Shown: positions 1-11,884 of the stretch, piece by piece | Layout: each line of letters opens with the position of its first letter | Numbering within the stretch: the first letter of the stretch is position 1 | From: Melastoma dodecandrum | Lineage: Eukaryota > Streptophyta > Magnoliopsida > Myrtales > Melastomataceae | DNA: 64,000 nt | Direction: 5' to 3' | Assembly: GCA_029817715.1 (NCBI GenBank) | Contig: JARUPY010000537.1 | Coordinates: 1 to 64,000, forward strand | Program-made: the position numbers and the translations under genes | The notes under the pieces: generated by a model | The model's database searches: none | What the model was told of the DNA's origin: nothing | Seen by the model: only the letters and a program-made list of their open reading frames with translations

Positions 1-1126
1 GTCCCTTACTCTTCCCTGACCTCTAGCGTTCCGGTTTGGCGGCTGTATTATTAGTTACCGAATTACCTCCTAACACGCTGCGAAGAGTAACGACTGCTAC
101 CTTGCAAGTACCGGTCCTCAGTGGAATTAGTCCTATCTCCCTTGTTAACACCTCCTTAATTTCCCCGTTGAACAGAACCTCCGGCACGTATCGATCCTCT
201 GTCCACTCTGTTACCTCTGTAAGCTGTCTCGGGTGGCGTATCTCTGCTGATAATCCTAGCATTAGCCCTTGTACAACTCAGTAAATATTCTGGGTTTAAA
301 GCTGCCACAGGTGTGGGTGCTCCGGTATTCCTCCTTCAATCCATTGATTTGATAACAAGCTAACTTGGAACGACATGGGCAAAATCAACCTTTTCCAAAA
401 CTTTTCTCAAGCAAGCATCGAACACTTCCATGTACCGTATAGAGGTTATCCAAATCACCTTCCTGTTTGAGATGCTTCATCTGGCCCATTGGGTTCTGCT
501 AAAAAAACCTCCTTAACCAAATTCTTTTAGTTAGAGCTGCTAACATATTCTTCCCATTCGAATACTGTCTCTCGAGCCTCGATTTCGAACAAAAGTGTAA
601 TGCCACTGTAACGCGGCCCCGAACATTTATAACGATGCCAGCTTATCCTTCTTCCTTGCAGGTACCATCTCTAACTCAATACAAAGTTACGATTACTCTT
701 GTAAAGCCATTCATCCAAATTAGAAACCATTCAAATTCGGAAACTCTACCTTAGGCATCGCAAACTGGACTGTGCTGTCGGACTGCAATTCGGAGTTCAT
801 CACCGACCCATCTTTGTCAGATACAGGTCGCAAATGTCATTAAACTGTACCCAAATCCACTACTCGAACTTCTCTGGTGCCACCTTTCCAGCAAACTAAA
901 AATGCGTCTGAAACCAATTCCCACTTGGTTTCCGTCTGCCAACCTTTCATCTCCTTCATCTGTTTTGTGATACATCTCCATTACCGATCCACCAAGCTTT
1001 CCTACCAGATAATTAGTAGCTTCTTGATTCTTCCTTCAACCTCGAGTAATCTACTAATCCATCGAGAATTACCGGAGCTTCGATGCTCTGATACCCTATG
1101 TTACGAGAATTGACATGTAGATAAAC
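1..1126. other. Unrecognised intergenic sequence
   Basis: I see no reading frame with a recognisable domain here. Short open frames exist on both strands near positions 23-284, but they carry no motif I know and no repeat of them occurs elsewhere in the window. The stretch may be an old, decayed transposon or gene remnant. Confidence 0.4.
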
Positions 1127-1450
1127 TTGGTTCGAAATAAAAACCGGCCACCACAAACACCTCAATGTTCGTCTCCTCCCTTCCTCCGATCACCCAGACT
1201 CCCCTTCACCTTCCTCCACTATCCTTCCCGCCATTCCTCCTCTCCTCTCTCCCTCGTGGTTTTTCCCCCAAACAACCAAAACTTACCCCCTGTACGCGTC
1301 CGCCTCCTGTCCCTTTAACAGACAGAATAACTAAACCTTCTGGGCCAACAAACGACAAATAGGCCTCTTTATTCCCATTAACCCCAACCTCTACCATTCT
1401 TAACACCAGCCCACTTCCCCCTGACCGTTGTAAATCGTTATTCTCATATC
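1127..1450 (+). repeat. Pyrimidine-rich low-complexity tract
   Basis: The plus strand is strongly C/T-biased, made of runs such as CTCCTCCC and CTCCTCTCCTCTCTCCC, with few G residues. The short open frames that cross it are a by-product of this composition and look like low-complexity proline/serine protein. No gene is supported. Confidence 0.5.
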
Positions 1451-2506
1451 CTCCTTGTCGTCCGGAGCTCTGCTATCTTTGTTCCCACGTCACCCCAACG
1501 CCACGCATCAGGTGAGGCAGGTAGTGTCGGGTAGGTCGTCGGTTCGCTTAGGCCCTCGGGTCTGTGGGTCTCGGTTTGTATCGTTGCGTTTTGGCATGGT
1601 TAAATCGGACTGCACGATGTCCTGTGGGTCCTGGATCTGGTCGACTTCCTTGTGAGTGCCCCGACATGTTGTTTGTGCGTCTGTGAGTTCTGTCCTTGCA
1701 AAAGGTTAGGAGGCTAGTCCTGCGTCCCTTTTACTGGCGGCGGCGCCTGTGTGATGGCTGGGAGAGTGGATGTTGAGGACACGGACTGCATTTCGGTTGG
1801 ATGGACGATTTAAAATTGTTCCGACCCCGCTGTTGCTGGATTTTCTTTATTGCTGTCCGGGACTGTTTTTGATATTATCTGATAGATCCTTTGGAACGTA
1901 GAATCTTCAATCTGGATTAATTGACGTTGCAGCTGTGACAAAAGGGTTTGTAAACGTCGATTTGACCCCTGAAACCGAAGGGAAACAGGTCCTGAACTGG
2001 CTTGGAAAACTGGGATTCCTGAACTGATCTGAAACAGAAGCCGTGCTCCGCCCGTCCGGGTGGGGAAGCCTTTTCCACCGTGCTATAATGGCACCACTTG
2101 GAACGACAGGGGGAGCCGGTTGTTCTGTTCCTGTGCCATGTTCCGCTATATGATTTCTGTGAAGACGATGGTTTTGTAGTGGAGGCTGTGTTGGACAGCC
2201 TCTCTCTACCCTGAGAATTAAATCCATCAATCATCCGCAGCGATTTGGAGGCTGAGCTATAATGAATCTGTTGGGCTGACCGGATTGAGTTGATACGGTT
2301 GTCTTTTGCATGAGATAAAGATATGTTCCAGACTGAGTGTCAAGAGGAGAACGGGGAGGTGGCGCCACTCGCGGTTCGCCACCAGCTGGATGCCGTGTGC
2401 CCCGGCGGCGCTCCCGGAGCAATGGGTGGGGATGCATTGCGGTAGTCCTCTGGCACCGTATGAAGGGAGTTGATATATGAGTCGACGTGAAAATGAGGAG
2501 TCGCAT
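1451..2506. other. GC-richer unrecognised sequence
   Basis: This stretch is GC-richer than its surroundings and has several short open frames on both strands, mainly 1907-2506 on the minus strand. None shows a domain I recognise, and overlapping frames are about equally open, so I do not call a gene. It could be a remnant of a GC-rich coding region or of an LTR. Confidence 0.3.
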
Positions 2507-3200
2507 TGTTACTCTTCTGCCTTTCTCTTGGCTAAACTGATTTATTTCTATGCGTGCATATTATTAATAATTGTTATACTATCTGTATTTGTTTATAACA
2601 TACTGTTGTTCTGAATCGTATGGTGCATAATTGTCTTTTAAATATGCACGTTAGGAATGGTTTAGGATGGTCGCATAACGGTTTTCGTTTGGTCGTACAA
2701 GGGTGGGTGGGCGTACTCAGCCTTTATTGCTGACACCCAATTAGGGGAAATTATTTTTAGTCTTGCACGAGAAAGGAAGGACAAATGGACACGTAGCGTA
2801 GAAGTAAGGGAAACATCGAGGAAGGAAATACGCCACCGGTATAAATATTGAAATTTATTCGGCTTCCACTAGATTGACTAGTCAAATAAATTAATTCTAT
2901 CTGATAAAATAAATGGAAATGCAGGTTCGTTACAGTTAAATTATTCTTAGGCTTCACATAGTAATCTGACTCGTGTCCGGGTAAGGCTTTGTTATGCGTT
3001 CCTTTGCCCATGCTTTGCTAGGTATTTTCGATTGGGCATCAGGTGGTGGATAGTAGTCTTTAGGCTATTCATAGCCGCCGATTGACCTTCCCCTATATGA
3101 ATCTGTAGCGGGTATGCTTGTAGGGTCGCGCCTTTTATGTCTCTCTGGGATATACCAGTATGCACAATTGGTTACTGTTTTTGGCTATTTATACCATCAT
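2507..3200. other. AT-rich spacer
   Basis: AT-rich sequence downstream of the decayed lectin-kinase copy A. No gene or duplicated flank was found. The 3' flanks of copies B and C are not recognisably repeated here. Confidence 0.4.
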
Positions 3201-3285
3201 TTATCCTACCAAAAAATCCTAAACCTCAAAACCATAAAATGAAAGTGAGAATTGTTTCGAGGTATGAGGATCATTTGTATACAGC

Positions 3286-5417
3286 CTAGCGTCCCCTCGG
3301 TGGATGAATCGATACTTGAGCAATGTCTCGTCGGAGCTAAACCAATAGTGTCGGTACATGATATACACAATAAAAAAAGAACAGCCGGCCATTTGTTTGG
3401 AAGACTGGGGAAGGATCAGACGCAAAATTAAGGACCCTGATCGCATGTCTAATTGATGGCCTTCGGCTCTGTTTCTGGATGTGCAACTACCCCACCAGCG
3501 ACAAGCAAGAGATGCTTGACTTGTCGCTTGTAAGAATCTGATGTCCATCTTCTCATCAGTAGCTGTTAGAAATATTCCCGCTTCCGTGGAGACCCCAAAC
3601 CCATTCAACCAGAACTAGCGATCATCCGAGGGATGTTGTTCTTGCTCGTCCTGTCGAATCCGCTCTCCTCCCTAGTTGCGATCATCCCAGTTGCCATCAC
3701 AACGAAACTATATACACACGGAATCTTTCGAAGCTTTCCCCGATAGGGTCCACGTTACTCCTGTGGCAAGGTAACCTGAAGCGTCCCTGCCAGTCCAGCC
3801 GTCTGAGGACCGAGCTCATGGTCCATCAACCGAGCCAATCCAAAATCCCCTAGTTTCACGTTGAATTTTCGACGTCTAGCATTACGTTGCTGCACACACA
3901 TTGTTCCCACTTGAGATGGTAGTAAAGCTGAGGCCAGCCCAAGGGAAATCTTATAACCTCGTCAGGCCACAAAAGCAGGGGCATGTTTTCCCCAGAAGAT
4001 GAGTTGAGCATTCGATTGGCAGCCATTGGGCCAAGAACCATCTGTAAATGAGCCAGGAAATTTCGTTTCTGTCGTTGACACCAACCAATGTAGTTGCAAC
4101 CCAGGTATCCGGTGCCCCTCAGGCTGCTTGATTACCTTCACCTTGGAAATGAACTCTTTCCCCTGCCCCTGTTTAGATACTCGTGAGAAACTTCTTTACC
4201 ACGATCGGTTATGTCCAAAGCTAAACAGGTATCCCTTGTAACAAACAACGGACCCAAATCCTCCCTTGTCCCAGTTTGCCGCTCGCTTGAGAAGTTTTTG
4301 TTGCCGAAGGCAATGATCTTTGTACGGTTGTGAACCTCCTTAGTCCCTCCCCTCTGTTCAAGGTCTTACATATTTGATGGACGTTGAGTTCGTGGACATC
4401 AACAGCCCTATCTCCATTCATCCTATTCTTCCATCTCCTGTTGTTCCACAACTCAAAATGCCGCAAAGAAGACGAGGAAGCAAGAAGTAACTGATTGAAG
4501 CGCTCCACCCCGGTTGCAATCTTAGTCCTCCTTTGATTTCTGACTGCTAGTATCCTTCATGACCAAATTTGACATGTACTGCCTAGTATCCCCTTCATGA
4601 CCAAATTTGACATGAAATCCCACGAACAAAGCTTATGACCTCTCCGTGTCATACTGTACCGGGTTAATCGGTCTGAGAATGCCGATTGTGACCCACTTGG
4701 GAAGAATGGACCTCCGATCTACTAGTTACGAAAGGCTCATTGTATTCGATAGTATTCAGCGTGGTCTTGTATGCTCCATGAAACTGTTAATATTCCTGGT
4801 TTTGCCGTCATAGCTTAGATGGTAAAACATAGATCGTCGATTCTCCACTGTGGAACGAGATGTCCTACCGTACCGTTGATGTTTTGAATATGATCGAGTT
4901 CTGGTTTATTCCTACATGCTGCTCGTATTCCGGATCCCATCTTCGATTAATGCAGGTTGTCGAACTCACGGACGTGGATGATCCATTACCTCTAGTAGTT
5001 GCCGTACACTAGTTGTACAGGCCTAGGAAACGCCGCCGATTGAATTCACCAGGGATCTGGAACCCCTCGAGTAGCCATGAAGAAGGAAAAACCAGACCCA
5101 TAATGAATACAGCCTCCTCTACATCGATCAGTGTAAGGTGAAGTGGGTGTGTGAAAAATCCACCAAAGCACCAGAGCTCGAGTCCCATAACCCAGACCCT
5201 CTCGTTGTAGTTGACATGGCCGAACGTGGACAATAGTGGGTCTTGGCTCGTCATTTCCGCAGCCCCAATGTTCCTGGTGTTGCATCGCCTCCATACGAAA
5301 ACAACGGTTGATTTGCCGCGTCGAATCGAGATATGTTGAAAAAGAAGGGATTACCCGAGTAAGCCGGGAAGACTACAACCAAAGGAACAACAAGAGCTCC
5401 TCAACATCCTTCTTCAT
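3286..5417 (-). pseudogene. L-type lectin receptor kinase pseudogene (LecRK copy A)
   Basis: This is a decayed copy of the intact receptor kinase at 26475-28460. Pieces of it align in order and orientation. The lectin domain lies around 5009-5417 (fragments resembling RVWVMG and EGFQIPGEFN), the juxtamembrane and glycine-loop region around 4221-4508, the catalytic-loop region around 3856-4041, and the C-terminal tail around 3286-3608 (fragment like TATDEKM). The pieces fall in different frames, so several frameshifts and stops separate them. The HRD and DFG kinase motifs are not readable in one frame. A tandem duplication of about 35 bp lies at 4545-4613. The stop-codon region (3286-3288) and the sequence before the start both match copy B, so this is a genomic duplicate and not a processed copy. 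No functional product is expected. Confidence 0.9.
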
Positions 5418-7500
5418 TTGAGTAAATCTATCTACTAACGTTGCTAGCAATCAATGGTTCGTCTCTTGGGATGTATAAAACAAGCAGAGGTACAGGAAAA
5501 AAAGCATGAAACGAAATGTTCAATAATTGGAAGGGGCAACGCGGCAAATGGGCATCATGTGAGGTTGTTCTCGAAAGAAAGCAGATTTTAAACGGATCCC
5601 ATTTGGGCTGGACTCCAAGTCAATTTATGAAGCTATTGGAAAAATGGGCATATTGCCTTGCGGAAAACGCTCCAAGAAATGCCGGCTCCAGGAAGTGCCC
5701 CTATTTCCTGGAGCGAAATCGGAACTCTAACGATTTCGATGTTCGGTACTATAAAATAGGGAAATTTTAAAAATTTCGATCGAAAATCCCGAAAATATTT
5801 TTCTAAAACATAACAGTATTTGAGAACAAACCTCTCAGTCCAAAAGTAGTGAGATGCTTAAATATGCTTAACAAAGGTCTCGGATTCTGAAATATACTTT
5901 TTAAGTATTTCAAGTTATGAGGACTACTCACAATCAAAGCCAAATGCTCAACGTAGTCGAAGTTCTGAATACTGGACGGGACATCAAAAAAGCAATTGAG
6001 GTTTAATTATTACAATATAATTCACAACTTTATCAAAAGCTTTTTTCTTCATTTATTGTTCCAAATTTATCCTCTCAACAGGACCTCCTTAAACGGCTGC
6101 TTGCGATAACACTCTGCGAAGATGCCTTTAAAGATCGATGACACGTCCAAAACCCTCATTCCAAAAAAGCTTTTTATTAAATATAATCTAAAAAAATTAT
6201 AATTTACCTTCACTTTTTTTCCAGTTTAGTCTGAAGATTATATTTAAATACAAATATATCTTTCAACGGATTGTTATTTGTGGATGTCATATGCCAAGTA
6301 ACCCCCATTATTTTGGAATTCATTTTAGAAATAACGATAAAATAGTATGTATATTTAATTCATTGAATAAAAATTTTAAAAAATAGAAAGAATTCAAAAA
6401 TACAATAAAGAGAGATTGAGAATTAGGATGAATAAAATTAATGAACCAAAGATTGGGGAATACGTTCATGTTCAGTTTTCATTCAAGCCCATATCGACAG
6501 GGAGTAGCATGGCAAGGCGGATAATCAAACCGAGAGCTGCAAGAAAAAGTGTTGGAGTGTTGTTGCATGGTATTTAGGTCATATCATCGATAGGGAAAAT
6601 GAGCAGAAGCGAGCCGCGGCCGCTAATCAGCCTATATTCAGTGGTGATGAACAGTTTTTGTGGGCCATTCAGGCGAAACAAGATGTATATTCGCACGACA
6701 TATTAATGCAAATATTTAAACACCATGCCACAATGAGACGATCCGTGCTAGGTTGAAACTTTTTACAGAAAAGGAATCACCAAGCTTTTCTCCGATTCAA
6801 ACGGCAACGCACTGAGGAAAACATCAAAACTCAAATCACGCTTTATAATCAGGCTCGAACGAAAAGTAAAAATGGAACCCCCTCAAAGGAAAACGCTTCA
6901 ACTAGTGGTCCGAACACAACGCCGTTGTCCATTCATTGCCAATGAACATAGAAGTAGAGATCAAATTTAACCATGTAACCATAAAAATTCAATGTTTTTT
7001 TTAAAAGAATGGTCCTTAATCAGTGCTAACCAATGCTTCCGTCACTTTCGTGACTTACTATTTTGACGCTCTTACCTTTGGCCCAATTCTTGTGGCTTCC
7101 CTTTGATCCTCAAGAGCATGTTTCCGTAATTCACCAAGGAATGAGATTAGATCACAAACTTGTGAGCCCTGGGAAGGAAAGAATTGGCCGCTGTTAAAGG
7201 CGAAAACCTCCGTGTAAACAATATCAAGATAAAAGAATGTGTGTTTACAGAAAGTCTTTAAGTTAATAGAAGAGAAAAAGGGTAGTCTTAAATTGTTTTA
7301 AACATCTGTGATGTATATTTCAAGAATTCAATGAAAATTATGTACAAAAGTTCCCCGTACACGTCCGGCAGTAAACAACAAAAGGGTTAAGATCAGATGA
7401 TAAATCTTAAAACTGTTCGGGTATACGTTATTAAGATGTACGAAATGTTGAAGATATATAGTTAGTTTGTAAGGCTAAGATTACGTGCATACATATACTA
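5418..7500. repeat. Duplicated 5' flank of LecRK copy A
   Basis: Stretches of this region match the sequence upstream of LecRK copy B. Clear matches are 5430-5640 with 28480-28660, 6520-6780 with 29135-29350, and 7330-7430 with 29485-29580. The shared text includes TATAAA-like sequence just upstream of the gene. The match is diverged and interrupted, consistent with an old segmental duplication that carried promoter and flank. No other gene is seen here. Confidence 0.7.
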
Positions 7501-7881
7501 CGATCCTCTGTCTTCTTCTCAGTTTGTGCGATACGAAAAAATTAAAATGAATCACAATGCTTTCGGGTACCACGTAGCTAGAACATTCCGAAGAATCATG
7601 TGTAAAGAAAATCCTCGTCCAATCCAAGATCATCGTAATCGAATTTAGGATACAAATAAAGCGGGAAACAAAGTTTACACCTACCTGGCATTTAACATAC
7701 ATCTATAATAGCCAGATTATCAAGCCTTTAACGCAATCTCTATTCCAGAACCGTTCCCCGACGAGATCTGGCAAAAACTATGGCTAAGCCGGTGATCTAG
7801 GTCTTCCTTTCCCTGACTTGCCGACTGCCGATGGAGCACCACTATTAGGGTTAAGGCAAGTGGTAAAGAGGACAAAACACC
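7501..7881. other. Intergenic sequence before the short LTR element
   Basis: AT-rich sequence with only weak similarity to the flank of LecRK copy B. No gene was recognised. Confidence 0.35.
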
Positions 7882-8167
7882 TGTTAATATGGCGTAGAAC
7901 GGGTCCTTACCATCACGGGCTTACGTCAACACACGAGCCTACACCATAAGCCATCCAAAAACCACATTAAAAAAAACCGTGATGATGCGCAAAAAGCCCC
8001 ACCAAAATGATCACTTTAAACATGCATATGCAATCATGCATAGTCCTCGTATAATGTAACACAACCTGTATTTATGAAAACGTAAATCATTAATTTGATT
8101 GATACCTCAACAGGAATTTTATAAAATAAAAAATAAAATAATTAAAACTAAAAAATAAAATTCTAAC
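7882..8167 (-). repeat. 3' LTR of the short LTR element
   Basis: Direct repeat of 9838-10090. Shared blocks include ATCACGGGC, CACCAAAATGATCACTTTAA and AGGAATTTTATAAAA. It lies next to the purine tract AAGTGGGAGAA on the minus strand, which makes it the 3' LTR. Confidence 0.65.
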
Positions 8168-8612
8168 GTTCTCCCACTTGGACTATGATCAATTACAAAG
8201 CTTTTAAAACATTTTAGTTTTGAAGGAATGAACTCTCAAGGTTGTATACAATATCGGCCACAACAAAAACACAATAATATGAGGACAACATCTAAGAATA
8301 CAACCATCGACCATCAATGCTACTAACCATAGTCGTTGGTCACAACCATTTTTACGGTTTGTTGAACGTCCATGATCACAAGCACCGGCAATACTAACAT
8401 TAATAGGTCAATGTGGGTGGATTTAGCAAAAAATAACACCCCTGAGTATGATCTGAATGATGTTATTCTTCGATCAGTCCACATCTTTTCTGTAACCTTA
8501 TGCCCATAATGAGAGCCAGAAAGGCACAATAGGAGCAGAAACCGCTCAATAATATGCCTCATAACCTTACTGCGCGTGAACTGCATAGTGCTTTATAAAA
8601 GACAAACTATAT

Positions 8613-9088
8613 TGACAAAACTGTCATACTCAAGATCAAACACCAAGTCTCAAGATTTTATTTAATAATCAAATAACTCTGTAACCTTTACATTTATCTG
8701 AAGTCGGAGTGCACAATCCGTAACCTTTATATTTCAGAAAAAATCAGAGTATTTATCTGTGACCTTAATGCTTCAAATAAGCCAGATGCAATCAACTCCC
8801 TCCATAACCTTAATGTTTCACTAAGTCAGGAAAACCATCTCTGTGAACCTAAATACTTAATGAAATCAGTGCAGTCTTATGTAAGCCAGATGCAATCAAA
8901 TATATCTGTCACCTTTATATTGTACCAAGGTCAGAGAATACCCACTGTAACCCGTATACCTCAGTGAAACAGGGGTAATCATCTTTAAACATAAATATCT
9001 CGAGAAAACATCTATGGTGTCATACGAAACATACAAACTTGACATAACCGTCATGCTCAAGATAGACACCAGATTTTGAGACTTTTAA
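8613..9088. repeat. Diverged internal repeats of the short LTR element
   Basis: A block of about 48 bp at 8613-8660 (TTGACAAAACTGTCATACTC and onward) recurs at 9039-9088. Between them, shorter blocks of the type CTGTAACCTTTATATT and AAGCCAGATGCAATCAA recur several times at irregular spacing. This is non-coding internal sequence of the element. Confidence 0.55.
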
Positions 9089-9837
9089 CAATGTGCACAT
9101 AATAAACCAAATAATCAACAATCACCAATTCGATATTCCACATGTATAAAGCATGTATCAAATACGACAGTCAAATAATCATGTCTATCAAACAAGACAT
9201 AGATATAATGCTCCCAAAATGCATGCCACGTACAATAACAACAAGGGCTCCCTAGGCTCCACGTGGTATTCCTCTTGGTTAGAAAATCAAACCAATATCG
9301 CACAATCAAACAATTGTGGCACTTGAAAAAGAAAACCAACAACATTCATCTTTTTTTTTTGATAAATAACAACATTCATCTTTATAAGAAGGACAACTTA
9401 ATAAATAAGAGTGGTGCATGCTAGAAGCCTCAACAACCAATCACAATATCAAGAAAACTTAATGTTGGGCAATGCTTCAATGAGCATTAACAATAACTCC
9501 CACTAATCAAAGCATCACAATTACTCCAAGCTCTCAACATATTGAGCAAATATCAAATATTGATTTGAGTCATTTACTTAGTGAGAATCCAAACATCTCA
9601 TATAAAATAACTGAATGAAATTCTTGTTGTTTTACTTGTTTAGACATGAGATATACAATCTCATTTTTCTCGAACTATTGAAAATTTGATTACCCATTTA
9701 GAATTGTTAATAAACTCCACCAACATAGTCCATAGAATTAAAATTGAGCAATACTCACAGAAAATCTTTATATGACATTATTTTCTAATTACAACATAAA
9801 GTATTTATAGAATTTTCACCGAAAACCCTTGCACTTT

Positions 9838-10090
9838 TGTTAATATAAGGTGTTACGCGCCCTTCCATCACGGGCCTACCCCATAAGCCATCCAAACCAC
9901 ATTAATAAAACCTGAGATGCGTAAAGGCCCACCAAAATGATCACTTTAATATTAATGGGCTATCATGCATAGTCTCGTATACTGTAACACAGCCTGTTTT
10001 ACGAAATCGTAAATCAGTAATTGATTATAGCCCAAAGGAATTTTATAAAACAAAGTAAAATAATAAAACCAAAATAATAAAATTCTAACA
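9838..10090 (-). repeat. 5' LTR of the short LTR element
   Basis: Direct repeat of 7882-8167 with TG...CA termini (TGTTAATAT to TTCTAACA). It is the 5' LTR because the element reads on the minus strand. Confidence 0.6.
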
Positions 10091-10801
10091 TAATGCGCAT
10101 CATGCTGATGGTGTCATTAACCAAAACTGTTAATTGTGATTAAGGGGTGGGAAATTTCTGGAGATTTGGGTGGAGATAAGAAATAATTTTTTAGCACAAC
10201 TATGTTGAAATACATTTTACAATATACGGACAAGAGAGGCACCCAATCCAAAGTCCCCCTCCTCCCTAGGATTCTTGCCCAAATTAAAAACTTTTAACCC
10301 TTGCCCAATTGGAGTGGAAACATTTGAACAATAATTTATAATTGCTGTCCTTTTCCTCAGTGAATGCCTTGCCATTATCCATTTCATAACATACAACTAT
10401 AATATTGTTTGTGTCACTAAGATGAAGTGAATTAGTACTTATCCCCTTTTTAGAGTTTCTACGACTAATAAACCTAGTGGTGGAATGTTAGGATTTTGTT
10501 GACCACAGAACCCCGAGTATCGAAAGAAGGTTGAACCCATAACCATAAAGCTTCTGCTATCAAGTCCTTGCAAATTTGACCAGCCGAGGCGTGATCAATA
10601 AAGTCTACTCCAAGTCCTGAAAGACACTTGTTGTAGTAGAAGGTTGGTACAAAACCTTGTAGCTTTCCTCACTACCAAGGGGTGATTAGATAATGCTCGA
10701 TATTTGGTACAAGACTTTTGGAATCTTTGTCCAAATGTAACATTGCATTTATTTATTTGCTTTTCCTTTAAAGGTTTCTTCTGAATGATCAGCTAGAAAA
10801 C
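10091..10801. other. Intergenic sequence with remainder of the LecRK flank duplication
   Basis: Positions about 10190-10415 match 29810-30012 upstream of LecRK copy B (shared blocks CCTAGGATTCTTGCCCAAAT and GCCCAATTGGAGTGGAAA). So the short LTR element lies inside or at the edge of the duplicated flank. The rest, to 10801, has no recognised gene. Confidence 0.55.
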
Positions 10802-11884
10802 TGTTGGTACAGAAAGTAAATAAGATACATAAAGTTTATAGTGGTCCGGGAATAGCCCACGTCCACTTTTTCACCCAAGCCAATTGAGTTTCACCAGAGA
10901 ACACTTATAATGGTTACAAGATTGTCAATAGGTACAAAGACACTACTGTAGAAGGTAACATAGATTGTCCAGAGGCTTATCTAATAATATAATACTGACA
11001 TATGGTACCAGGACACTTCTGTAGGAGGTGATGTATATAGGCCTTCAGCTATTTCACAATTAGTAATCCGAGTGGTTGTGATTTGTAACCAATTTGGGTT
11101 GTGCACATGAGTCATGTGACTAACTCCAGAAACTCTTTGGGAGAGGTTATGTACTGAGGATATTGGCTAACTCCATAATCCCTGTGGTTGGGGTTCTGCA
11201 CTATGAACAATGACTAACTCCAAAAGCCTTCTAGTTGGGTTTAACTCGTGGCAGCTCCACGTAAACACATAGCGAACCCTACGTAGACAGACATTACCCC
11301 TTCTCCAACCCCACATTAGGTACCACCCATTCTGTAGAACACCAAAAGTGAGTATCTCACTGGTTCCTCCTGACGCGGCCCTTCTCTTGCTCCCTAGCCT
11401 GACACATCTACACCCCGACTTCTTTCTAAGCTAGATGCATATCCACCTCGCTACGGTGCAGCCAAGTCCCTCGCAACCTCACTCACGCCTAGTCACAGCT
11501 TATACCCTATACACTAGCTTTCTGCATACATAAAGAAATCGGTTACAAAGCCCACAGGCACTCCTCATGACTTCTCCACAAAGCCTGTAGCAAACCCGTC
11601 ATGCCACAATGCGACCAAGTCCTTCGCAGCCTCAGTCATGTCCAGCATAACTTGCACCCTGACACCAACCTTCTACAACCGAATGCTTCACCTCGACGAA
11701 AATAAAAAACTCACAAGTCTCTCTATACCAGATCACCAGTCTCTCTGGACCAGATCACCAGTCTCTCTCTGTCTATCATGCTCTTTCTAATTAACAAAAG
11801 AACCTTTATTATAGACTTACAAGAATTATGTACAGAAGGAAAATTGCTGACCTAAGGTTCTACAAGATAAAGAAATAAATTGTC
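10802..11884. mobile_element. Candidate solo LTR of a Copia element
   Basis: The stretch opens with TGTTGGTAC and contains TTTATAGTGGTCCGG followed by CCCACGTCCACTTT. That phrase is very close to TTTATAGTGGTTCGG ... CCTACGTCCACTCT in the LTRs of the full-length Copia element at 14104-24771, so it looks like an LTR of a related family. Diverged internal repeats (GACTAACTCC blocks near 11110-11230; GGTAC-A-GACACT blocks near 10930-11030) resemble the tandem repeats in that LTR. No pol sequence is attached. The right end (TTGTCA near 11884) is a guess and no target-site duplication was found. Confidence 0.4.

Larger units (their letters stand above)
7882..10090 (-). mobile_element. Non-autonomous short LTR retroelement (TRIM/LARD-like)
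   Basis: Two direct repeats of about 250-290 bp (7882-8167 and 9838-10090) bracket about 1.7 kb without coding capacity. The repeats start with TGTTAATAT on the plus strand, and the right copy ends TTCTAACA, giving the TG...CA ends of LTRs. Just inside the left repeat, the minus strand reads CCAAGTGGGAGAAC, the usual purine-rich 3' end of plant Copia internal regions, so the element is read on the minus strand. No gag or pol motif is present, so it would depend on proteins from another element. No convincing target-site duplication or primer-binding site was found. It separates parts of the flank shared by LecRK copies A and B. Confidence 0.65.

Noticed and set aside
877..1318. Several short plus-strand frames of 60-80 codons
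   Set aside because: They lie in pyrimidine-rich low-complexity DNA and overlap in more than one frame. No domain or start context supports a gene.
8640..9000. Regular repeats considered as a CRISPR-like array or satellite
   Set aside because: Repeat spacing and sequence are irregular, and they sit inside an LTR-bounded element in a plant genome. They are internal repeats of that element.
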